The notes under the pieces were generated by a model. That model had not been told where the DNA came from. It saw nothing but the letters and a program-made list of their open reading frames with translations, and did no database searches. Of a DNA stretch of 12,019 nt, positions 6,711 through 12,019 are shown one piece after another (position 1 is the stretch's first letter; every line of letters begins with the position of its first letter). Made by a program: the position numbers and the translations under genes. Origin of the DNA: Clostridia bacterium (GTDB lineage Bacteria > Bacillota > Clostridia > Christensenellales > Aristaeellaceae); the NCBI GenBank assembly GCA_017620115.1, contig JAFZRB010000338.1, positions 1-12,019 of the forward strand. The letters are read 5' to 3'.

Positions 6711-8051
6711 TTATCCTTCGTATCCGCCGTACTCTTCCCGCTGCTCTTCCCAGCCGTCGGCCCACTTTGCCAGAACCTCGTCGATATCCGCGTTGCCCAG
6801 CAGGATGTTCTGCAGATCCACGTCGGAGGATTTGCCGAACTCGGAGCTGTAGGACGTGTAGGGCAGATCGACGCCGCCGGAAGACTTGTAGTGCTCGGGA
6901 TGGCTGAACATGTAGATGTACGGAGCGTAGTAGCCGGTCGAGAAGGATTCCTCATACTCCGCGGCGGTGGTGTGCACCGGGATTACGCCGTATTCCTTGC
7001 AGAAGCGGGCGTTGATTTCGGCGGAGCCCAGGAAGGCCAGCACGCGCCAGGCCTCTTCGGGATGCTCCGTATAGGAGGGCATGCCCCAGCCGTCAAAGCC
7101 GCGGCCAATGGCAGCTTCCTTGGTCACCGCGTCGACGGGCATCGGATAGGTGGCCCAGGTGCCTTCCTCCATGGAATCCACGAAGGAGCCGATGCAGTCG
7201 CAGTCCTGCATCAGCATGCCGCAGATGCCGGAGGAGAACGCGTTCACCTGATCGGAGAACAGCCACGCCACAGAGTCCGCGGGCGAGCAGTCCTTATAGA
7301 ACTTCAGCTGGAACTCAATGCCCTTCTTGGCGGCCTCGGTGCGATAGATGCTGGTGCCTTCCTTCGTGAAGAGGGGTTCATACTCGGAAAGCAGATTGTC
7401 GAAGCCCAGCGCCGCCAGGGCGACCTGCTGCACGAACTGCTGATAGGAGTTTCCGCCGCCGCGCAGCGCCCAGCCGTAGCGGCCCTTCTCGGGATCGGTC
7501 ATGGCCTTGGCGATCTCGTACAGGGCGTCAAAGGTCCACTCCTCGCCGGGTTCGGGGAATTCCAGACCCAGCTCTTCCATCCAGTCCACGCGATAATAGA
7601 TCATGCGCTCATAGCAGCCCAGGGGCATGCAGTAGATGCTGCCGTCCGTGGTGGCCAGCGAGGATTTGACGCTGTCGGTGAAGGTTTCCTGCTCGTCGTA
7701 ATCGGTGAAGAAATCCTTCAGGTCGTACAGCCAGCCGTTCTCGATGTACTGAGCGCGCTCCCAGCTGGTGACTTCCAGCAGATCCAGCTGGTTCTTCGCC
7801 ATCAGCATCTGCGTGATCTTCTGCTGCGAGGACTCCAGGGGCGGGGAAATCAGTTCGATCTCAATGTCGGGGTTATCGGCTTCAAACTCATCCAGCAAGG
7901 CGCGAAGCGCAGCCGTGCGCGTGGTGCTTCCGTACCGTTCGGCGAATACCAGATGCACCTTTTCTCCCTCCGCAGCGGCCATAGAGGCCATTGCGCCCAT
8001 CATGCCCACGATCAGGGCCAGAGTCAGACATAGTGCCAACAGTTTCTTCAT
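6711..8051 (-). CDS. Extracellular solute-binding protein of a CUT1 ABC importer (family 1)
   Basis: This 446-residue exported protein binds the substrate of the CUT1 importer outside the membrane and delivers it to the MalF/MalG-like permeases. Residues 1-27 form a signal peptide (MKKLLALCLTLAL..., ending in SMAAA before EGE). The only early cysteine (Cys8) is too near the N-terminus to be a lipobox. The mature start VHLVFAERYGSTTRTAAL (32-49) followed by LLDEFEADNPDIEIELI (52-68) is the classic family 1 beginning, and DLLEVTSWERAQYIENGWLYDL (90-111) matches the usual hinge-side region. The mature protein is acidic. The ATG at 8051 follows AAGGAGGAAG at good spacing and has its own promoter. 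Length is similar to UgpB and MalE relatives. The adjacent phosphodiesterase gene hints at glycerophosphodiesters or glycerol-3-phosphate as substrate, but oligosaccharides cannot be excluded. Confidence 0.93.
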   Translation of the reverse strand: MKKLLALCLTLALIVGMMGAMASMAAAEGEKVHLVFAERYGSTTRTAALRALLDEFEADNPDIEIELISPPLESSQQKITQMLMAKNQLDLLEVTSWERAQYIENGWLYDLKDFFTDYDEQETFTDSVKSSLATTDGSIYCMPLGCYERMIYYRVDWMEELGLEFPEPGEEWTFDALYEIAKAMTDPEKGRYGWALRGGGNSYQQFVQQVALAALGFDNLLSEYEPLFTKEGTSIYRTEAAKKGIEFQLKFYKDCSPADSVAWLFSDQVNAFSSGICGMLMQDCDCIGSFVDSMEEGTWATYPMPVDAVTKEAAIGRGFDGWGMPSYTEHPEEAWRVLAFLGSAEINARFCKEYGVIPVHTTAAEYEESFSTGYYAPYIYMFSHPEHYKSSGGVDLPYTSYSSEFGKSSDVDLQNILLGNADIDEVLAKWADGWEEQREEYGGYEG

Positions 8052-8094
8052 GATATTCTTCCTCCTTGTCCTTCACTGATGTGCCGACACAATA

Positions 8095-8123
8095 ATTTTA
8101 CATTAACAGACTGAAAAAGTCAA
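8095..8123 (-). promoter_or_regulatory. Promoter of the CUT1 transport operon
   Basis: On the minus strand TTGACT (-35, 8118-8123) is separated by 17 bases from TAAAAT (-10, 8095-8100). Transcription would begin near 8088 and give a short leader of about 37 nt with a strong AAGGAGG site. The local AT-richness supports the call. The operon can thus be transcribed apart from the phosphodiesterase gene upstream. Confidence 0.78.
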
Positions 8124-8199
8124 TACTCAATTTGACGCGGCAAGGCGCTCAGAGCGTGTCGCTCAATTCCGGGGAGACGCTGTTTCGGGCGGATTTGCC

Positions 8200-8970
8200 T
8201 CATTCCGGTTTGAGGCTGCCCGTCGTCTCGATGATGTCCGCGTCGAACAAACGCAGCGCCTTTTCAAGCTCCGACGGTTCCGAGAGAATCCATACGCCCA
8301 GGCTGCCGAAGCGATGCGCCAACGCGGCGGATTCCGCGGAAACGGGCGGGTTTTTGTTCCACGCGGTGGCACGGTTGTCGAACCGGAGCCACACGCACAG
8401 CGCGCTGCCCCCGAGCTCTTTGGAAACCGCTTCAAGCGACGCCTCGTCGACGAAACCGTCATAGTGAATCGTGACGCCCGGCAGCGCGCTCACCGTCTCC
8501 CGCACGAAGTCCGGCGTCGTACAGGTGACGCCGATCCGATTGGCCAGATCCGCCCGCCTGATTTCATCGAAAAGGATGCTTCGCTGTTCGTCCGTAAACG
8601 TCTCTATCACGTTATCCACCTTCAGCGGCACCCCGGAGGCCCGGCTGAGCGCCAGCGCTTCGCCGAACAGCGGCATCGCTTCGCCGGCGAACGTGGGCGA
8701 GAACCAGCTCCCGAATTCCAGCGCGCGCGTTTCCTCCAGCGTCAGTTCTGCCACCTGCAGACCGTCCGGGAGCGCCCGGCCGTCGCGGCGGCGGCCGGTG
8801 CGGTTCACCGTCCGATCGTGCAGCACGACGCACCGATTGTCCTTCGTGAACTTCGGATCCAGCTCGATGATCCCGTAGCCCTGGCTGACCGCCGCGCGGA
8901 ACGCGCTCATGGTGTTTTCGGGGCAGTCCGTGCTGACGCCGCGATGCGCCTGCAAAACCGCTCTCTTCAT
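8200..8970 (-). CDS. Glycerophosphodiester phosphodiesterase family protein (UgpQ/GDPD-like)
   Basis: GDPD enzymes hydrolyse glycerophosphodiesters to sn-glycerol-3-phosphate and an alcohol in a TIM-barrel site with a divalent metal. This 256-residue protein has no signal peptide and should act in the cytosol, like UgpQ. Visible motifs are AHRG (8-11; His9, Arg10), PENT (17-20), the metal pair in IELD (Glu36, Asp38) and VVLHDRTVNRT (48-58) with His51. The later strand, often IEIK with a third metal-binding Glu, reads LKVDN (116-120), so Asp119 probably takes that place and the Lys is lost. The C-terminus reads GVWILSEPSE...DIIETTG, where relatives often have WTVN...TDxP. These changes suggest a divergent subfamily, and specificity is uncertain. 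The ATG at 8970 follows AAGGAGTGAT. The gene has its own promoter and leader, lies directly upstream of the CUT1 importer, and may process what that importer brings in. Confidence 0.88.
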   Translation of the reverse strand: MKRAVLQAHRGVSTDCPENTMSAFRAAVSQGYGIIELDPKFTKDNRCVVLHDRTVNRTGRRRDGRALPDGLQVAELTLEETRALEFGSWFSPTFAGEAMPLFGEALALSRASGVPLKVDNVIETFTDEQRSILFDEIRRADLANRIGVTCTTPDFVRETVSALPGVTIHYDGFVDEASLEAVSKELGGSALCVWLRFDNRATAWNKNPPVSAESAALAHRFGSLGVWILSEPSELEKALRLFDADIIETTGSLKPE

Positions 8971-8984
8971 GATCTTATCACTCC

Positions 8985-9070
8985 TTTGACTGTTTACGGT
9001 TTGACGCGTGACAGCCGGAGGCGAATCTTCTCCATGCAGCTGCCCGTTCTGAGCCGCATGGTGGCTGTCG
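8985..9070 (-). promoter_or_regulatory. Structured 5' leader of the phosphodiesterase gene
   Basis: Within the roughly 130-nt leader, GACAGCC (9063-9069) pairs perfectly with GGCTGTC (9010-9016). Nested inside is a 10-bp stem, CCATGCGGCT with AGCTGCATGG (one G-U pair), capped by a 10-base loop. A short GGAG/CTCC stem then fills most of the remaining interior, giving a three-way-junction outline. The fold stops about 25 nt before the ribosome site. I do not recognise it as a known riboswitch class. The pairings are visible; regulation is inference. Confidence 0.45.
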
Positions 9071-9107
9071 GATATGTGTCTTCGCGAATAGCTGTATTGA
9101 CAGGGTC

Positions 9108-9136
9108 ATTATACCAGAAAAGAAGGCTCCGGGCAA
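9108..9136 (-). promoter_or_regulatory. Extended -10 promoter of the phosphodiesterase gene
   Basis: On the minus strand a consensus TATAAT (9108-9113) is preceded by TGG, forming an extended -10 (TGnTATAAT). TTGCCC (9131-9136), matching TTGACA at 4 of 6 bases, sits 17 bases upstream. It lies between the terminator of the previous gene and the structured leader, with transcription expected from about 9101. Confidence 0.8.
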
Positions 9137-9164
9137 TCGCCAAACGGCCATTCTTTCAGCGCAT

Positions 9165-9201
9165 AAAGAAAAGCGAGCATGTCATCCATGACAGGCTCGC
9201 T
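9165..9201 (-). terminator. Intrinsic terminator after the CHASE2-phosphatase gene
   Basis: AGCGAGC/GCTCGCT and TGTCAT/ATGACA form a long hairpin with a single C-T mismatch between the two helices. On the minus strand it is followed at once by a T-rich tract (TTTTCTTT). It starts about 50 nt after the stop codon and separates the phosphatase gene from the downstream promoter. On the plus strand no T-tract follows, so it is unidirectional. Confidence 0.9.
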
Positions 9202-9253
9202 TCGGGCCGCGTTTACGGTCGGTCTTTTCAATTCATCATGCCGTACTCCGCAG

Positions 9254-11209
9254 TCAGGCGCTTTCAACGGGCGTCTCAGGGGTCTCAGGCGCTTCTTCCG
9301 GCGTCGGAGATCCATTATACTGGAAGCAGAGCATGGTCAGGTCGTCAAATTGCGGCGCTTCGCCCACAAACAGGTCCACGTCTGCCCGGACGGCCTTCAG
9401 CACATCCTCCGGCGTGCCGTTTTCTCCTTTGCGAAGGGCCTCTATCATGCGGTCCGTGCCGAAAAGCTGCTCATTGCTGTCGGTGGCCTCCGCCACGCCG
9501 TCCGTGTAGACGAACATCTTCGCGCCAGGCTCCAGCTGGAGAGAGTACTCCCTGTAGCGCACGCCGTCCATCGCCCCGATAGCGACGCTGTGCTTGTCCT
9601 TAAGCAGTTCAAAGCTGCCGTCCGCGTGCTTCTGGGCGGGGTATTCGTGCCCGGCGTTGGAGGCCGTGAGGGTGCCTGTGGAAATCTCCAGCACACCCAT
9701 CCACACGGTCACGAACATCTCGTCCGGGTTCCGGTAGCAGATCTGCCTGTTGACCAGCGTCAGCACCTTGGCCGGGCTGGTTTCGTTCATGGCGGCGTTC
9801 CGGATCAGGGACATAGCCACCATCATGAACAGCGCCGCCGGCACGCCTTTGCCGGAAACGTCGCCGATAATGAGCGCCAGATGATCGTCGTCGATCAGGA
9901 AGAAATCGTACAGATCGCCGCCCACCTCTTTCGCGGGGTTCATGGAGGCGTAGATGTCAAACTCCTTCCGGTCGGGGAAGGGCGGGAATTCCTTCGGCAG
10001 CGAATTGGCCTGAATGCGGGTGGCCAACGCCAGCTCCGCGCCCAGGCGCTCCTTTTCCAGAGCCAGGCGCTGCCGTTCTTTCGCGACCTCGGCGTAATGG
10101 ATGACCAGGGACACGATATACAGCGGCGGCACGGCGCAGGGCAGCCAGAGCGGGTGGGTTATCAGGCCCAGTCTGAAGAACAGGAAGGTGGCCCCCGCGC
10201 TCAGGCCGATCAGGCCGACGCAAACCGCGCCGCCCCACAGGGTCCGCAGCCGCAGGAACAGCACCATGGCCGCGGCGCACAGCACGAACAGAGCGATCAG
10301 CTGCGGCAGATCCGGCGCTTCGGTCTTGTACTTGCCCTCCAGCAGGTTCTGGATCACGTTGGCCTGATATTCGATGCCGTACATCTGCTTCCCTTTGTTG
10401 ATGGAGGTGAAGTAGGCATCCTGAAGGCTGGGCGCATAGGGCCCGATGAGCACGATCTTATTCGCCCAGTAACCCGACGGGATCCTGCCGCTGAGCAGCA
10501 TGGCCAGGGAAATGCCGTCGTAATAGCCTCCGGGATTGGCGGTATAGGTCACATAATAAGCGCCGCTGCCGCTCGTGGGAGGCTCCTTAATCGTCTTTCC
10601 CTGTTTTTCAAGGTACAGGCGGGCCGTCTCATGCGCCATGGAATAGATTCTCCCCTCCTGGGGCTCCACGTACAGATGAGCATGGCGAAGCACGCCGTCC
10701 TTGTCGGTCATGGCGTTGATGTGGCCCTCAACCGCGACCTCTTTCAGCGCGTCGAACGGTTGTTCAAACCCGATCACGGCGGAATTGTTCATGGATATGG
10801 GCCGGCCGTTTTCCCAGGTAATGACGCTGCCGAACCGGGCGATGCAGGCCGTGACCACGTTGCCCAGCTCCTTCGCGGCGTTCGCCAGCCGCTCGTCCGC
10901 CTCCGGGGTGGTGTTGCCGGCATAGAGAATATCGACGGCGGTGACGGCCGGCTTGTTGTCCGGATCGGACGCCAGTATCTCCAGGGCGGAGGCGATGATG
11001 CTCCTGTCCCACGTGTAATACGGGCCCAGCGCTTCCAGCGTGTCCTCATCGATTCCGAAGATGATGATGTCGCTGCTGGTCACGCCGCGCTGCTGGTACA
11101 GCCAGTCCTGAATCCATTTGTCCACGCGGTACAGCGCGCCGAGACCGATGATCGCGACGACCGCCAGCACCGCGGCCAGGGAAATCAGGTACTTCTTGGC
11201 GTTTTTCAT
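9254..11209 (-). CDS. CHASE2-domain transmembrane sensor with SpoIIE/RsbU-type PP2C serine phosphatase
   Basis: This 651-residue membrane protein appears to sense an external signal and dephosphorylate a cytoplasmic partner, by family precedent an anti-anti-sigma (STAS) protein. An N-terminal helix (about 7-27) leads into an extracytoplasmic CHASE2 domain (about 30-300; IIIFGIDEDTLEALG at 48-62, AVDILYAGNTTPEADERLA at 91-109, KIVLIGPYAPSLQDAYFTSI at 251-270). Three helices follow (about 301-320, 326-348, 352-372). A charged, probably coiled-coil linker (about 373-400) joins the phosphatase domain. Metal-site motifs are intact: EVGGDLYD (Asp432), IIGDVSGKG (Asp450), VYTDGVAEA (Asp570) and FDDLTML (Asp622, Asp623). 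The tail is Pro/Glu-rich (PTPEEAPETPETPVESA). The ATG at 11209 follows GGGAGG. No target STAS or kinase gene lies in the window. A 72-nt spacer without an evident promoter links it to the repeat-protein gene upstream. Domain calls are firm; ligand and target are unknown. Confidence 0.93.
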   Translation of the reverse strand: MKNAKKYLISLAAVLAVVAIIGLGALYRVDKWIQDWLYQQRGVTSSDIIIFGIDEDTLEALGPYYTWDRSIIASALEILASDPDNKPAVTAVDILYAGNTTPEADERLANAAKELGNVVTACIARFGSVITWENGRPISMNNSAVIGFEQPFDALKEVAVEGHINAMTDKDGVLRHAHLYVEPQEGRIYSMAHETARLYLEKQGKTIKEPPTSGSGAYYVTYTANPGGYYDGISLAMLLSGRIPSGYWANKIVLIGPYAPSLQDAYFTSINKGKQMYGIEYQANVIQNLLEGKYKTEAPDLPQLIALFVLCAAAMVLFLRLRTLWGGAVCVGLIGLSAGATFLFFRLGLITHPLWLPCAVPPLYIVSLVIHYAEVAKERQRLALEKERLGAELALATRIQANSLPKEFPPFPDRKEFDIYASMNPAKEVGGDLYDFFLIDDDHLALIIGDVSGKGVPAALFMMVAMSLIRNAAMNETSPAKVLTLVNRQICYRNPDEMFVTVWMGVLEISTGTLTASNAGHEYPAQKHADGSFELLKDKHSVAIGAMDGVRYREYSLQLEPGAKMFVYTDGVAEATDSNEQLFGTDRMIEALRKGENGTPEDVLKAVRADVDLFVGEAPQFDDLTMLCFQYNGSPTPEEAPETPETPVESA

Positions 11210-11250
11210 GAATACCTCCCGCCCCGTAGGTCGCCCGGATCAGGCCTTCG

Positions 11251-11268
11251 TTCCGGCGATGCCCGGAA
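11251..11268 (-). other. Small hairpin in the repeat-protein/phosphatase spacer
   Basis: TTCCGG/CCGGAA forms a 6-bp stem with a six-base loop in the 72-nt spacer. No T-run follows on the minus strand, so transcription probably continues into the phosphatase gene. A role in mRNA processing is possible but unsupported. Confidence 0.35.
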
Positions 11269-11281
11269 AGAGAAACCCAGC

Positions 11282-12019
11282 TTAATGCTTGACATAACCG
11301 CCGGCATGGTTCGACGGAATGACGTAACCGTCGGTAAAGGTCGACGTGACGTCATTGCCGTAACTATCCTTGACGACATAGGTCACGCCCGTGATGGGAG
11401 CAGTGGTGCCGCTCTCCGTCAGGGGATTGGTGGCCGGCGTCACGCCGGTAATGGTGCACGTCATGCCGTCGGGCAGATTCACGCAGGCCGCCATTTCTCC
11501 ATCCGTATAGGGGAAAGTCGCCTCGGTGGTCGTTCCAAACCAGAATTCCAGCTGCGTGACTTGCGAGGTCGTTTTGACATAGCCGCCGGCATGGTTCGAC
11601 GGGATGACGTAACCGCCGGTAAAGTACGACGTGACGTTATCGCTGCCGCTCTTGATGACATAGGTCACGCCCGTGATGGGAGCCGAACCAGGCTCCGACG
11701 AGGACAGCAGGGGATTAGTGGCCGGCGTCACGCCGGTGATGGTGCACGTCAGGCTGCCGGGAAGATTCACGCAGGTCGCCATTTCTCCATCCGTGTAGGG
11801 GAAATTCGCCTCAGTGGTCGTTCCGAACCAGAATTCCAGCGGGGTGGTATTGTTGGTAACAGTAAGGGTGCCGTTTACCGTGCTGATGTTCTCGGGCAGG
11901 AAATACGAGGTTACGACCGAAGCGGTTCCGTCTCCGTTATCCTGGAGTATGTTATAGCTGGAAACGATGTTGCTGCTGGAACCGACGTTGGTCTGTCCGC
12001 CGCTGGCGGTCGCGCTGAA
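11282..12019 (-). CDS. Extracellular tandem-repeat protein, C-terminal part (N-terminus beyond the window)
   Basis: The frame is open from the right edge to a TAA at 11282-11284, giving the last 245 residues of a longer protein. I do not recognise a named family. It is rich in Thr, Ser, Asn, Gly and Val and poor in Lys and Arg, as in secreted beta-rich proteins. After a lead-in at about 1-60 that includes NGDGTASVVTSYFLPEN and NGTLTVTNN, there are two tandem repeats starting at LEFWFGTTTEA. Each contains FPYTDGEMA, CVNLP, TCTITGVTPATNPL, APITGVTYV and GYVIPSNHAGGYVK, with two cysteines about ten residues apart that could form a disulfide. The GTLTVT-type strand resembles Ig-like/MBG-like repeats of Clostridial surface proteins. 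The C-terminus ends inside a repeat (GGYVKH) with no LPXTG, SLH or membrane anchor visible, so attachment, if any, is N-terminal. It is probably cotranscribed with the CHASE2 phosphatase gene. Confidence 0.8.
   Translation of the reverse strand, partial: FSATASGGQTNVGSSSNIVSSYNILQDNGDGTASVVTSYFLPENISTVNGTLTVTNNTTPLEFWFGTTTEANFPYTDGEMATCVNLPGSLTCTITGVTPATNPLLSSSEPGSAPITGVTYVIKSGSDNVTSYFTGGYVIPSNHAGGYVKTTSQVTQLEFWFGTTTEATFPYTDGEMAACVNLPDGMTCTITGVTPATNPLTESGTTAPITGVTYVVKDSYGNDVTSTFTDGYVIPSNHAGGYVKH
11285..11551 (-). repeat. Tandem repeat unit 2 (last, truncated by the stop)
   Basis: The unit runs from LEFWFG to GGYVKH (89 residues). Its DNA differs from unit 1 at about 5 of 74 positions over the LEFWFG-to-CVN segment and about 5 of 60 over the SNHAGGYV segment, pointing to recent duplication or gene conversion. 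Confidence 0.85.
11552..11839 (-). repeat. Tandem repeat unit 1 (288 bp, 96 residues)
   Basis: The unit spans from one LEFWFG to the next (period 288 bp) and ends in the linker TTSQVTQ. Relative to unit 2 it has a longer Ser/Glu/Gly loop (LLSSSEPGSAP against LTESGTTAP). A more diverged partial copy seems to precede it (TSYFLPEN... NGTLTVTNNTTP). Confidence 0.85.

Noticed and set aside
6705..8033. Plus-strand 442-codon open frame
   Set aside because: It mirrors the CUT1 binding-protein gene almost exactly, and its sequence is compositionally typical of an antisense frame.
8152..8164. GAGCG/CGCTC hairpin as terminator of the phosphodiesterase gene
   Set aside because: The stem is only 5 bp and is followed by GC-rich sequence without a T-run.
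8985..9070. Known riboswitch (TPP, guanidine or SAM class) before the phosphodiesterase gene
   Set aside because: I could not match the conserved core bases of these classes. Only an ACGG in the loop recalls guanidine-type motifs, which is too little.
8314..9582. Plus-strand 422-codon open frame crossing three features
   Set aside because: It runs through the phosphodiesterase gene, a promoter, a terminator and the end of the phosphatase gene. The Arg/Pro-rich product is not credible.
11282..11782. Treating Met at 11782 as the start of a 166-residue protein
   Set aside because: The same frame is open for another 79 codons to the window edge with matching repeat-type sequence, and no ribosome site precedes that Met, so it is an internal residue.
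1..12019. CRISPR array, insertion sequence, tRNA, phage or defence genes
   Set aside because: No short regularly spaced repeats, transposase motifs, cloverleaf genes or nuclease/helicase-type proteins were seen. The only repeats are the in-frame protein repeats at the right end.

Overview
The window reads as bacterial chromosome with every credible gene on the minus strand. High G+C content, strong AGGAGG-type ribosome binding sites, TTGACA/TATAAT-like promoters and short AT-rich spacers suggest a Gram-positive, Clostridia-like member of the Bacillota, perhaps a gut commensal. The phylum is a reasonable inference; nothing here fixes a family or genus, and there are no rRNA or tRNA genes. All descriptions below follow the direction of transcription, from high to low coordinates.

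The right end (12019-11282) is the C-terminal 245 residues of a Thr/Asn-rich extracellular repeat protein with two nearly identical 96-residue repeats and no visible cell-wall anchor. Seventy-two bases later comes a 651-residue membrane protein (11209-9254): an extracytoplasmic CHASE2 sensor domain, three membrane helices, and a cytoplasmic SpoIIE/RsbU-type PP2C phosphatase with its acidic metal-binding motifs intact. No promoter or terminator is evident between the two, so they are probably cotranscribed. A strong intrinsic terminator (9165-9201) closes this block.

The middle block starts at an extended -10 promoter (9108-9136). A leader of about 130 nt that can fold into a branched structure precedes a cytosolic glycerophosphodiester phosphodiesterase gene (8970-8200). 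A second promoter (8095-8123) drives a CUT1-type importer: solute-binding protein (8051-6711), MalF-like permease (start near 6615) and MalG-like permease (5695-4862). There is no ATPase gene here, as is common for Bacillota CUT1 systems that share an MsmX/MsmK-type ATPase. The neighbouring phosphodiesterase makes glycerophosphodiesters, as in Ugp systems, a possible substrate, but this is only an inference.

The left block starts at a third promoter (4718-4747) and encodes a complete CUT2 (RbsA/LsrA/RhaT-like) sugar importer in the order ATPase, permease, permease, solute-binding protein. The binding protein runs off the left edge. The gene order matches lsrACDB, while the binding protein reads as RhaS/LsrB-like; rhamnose or a related small sugar is the best guess. 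In both transporter operons a stem-loop lies in the spacer beside the binding-protein gene, which suggests post-transcriptional adjustment of binding-protein dose.

I see no clearly novel defence, mobile or CRISPR system. The items most worth following up are the repeat-protein/CHASE2-phosphatase pair, the structured leader before the phosphodiesterase gene, and the 18-bp intercistronic hairpin at 6646-6684.
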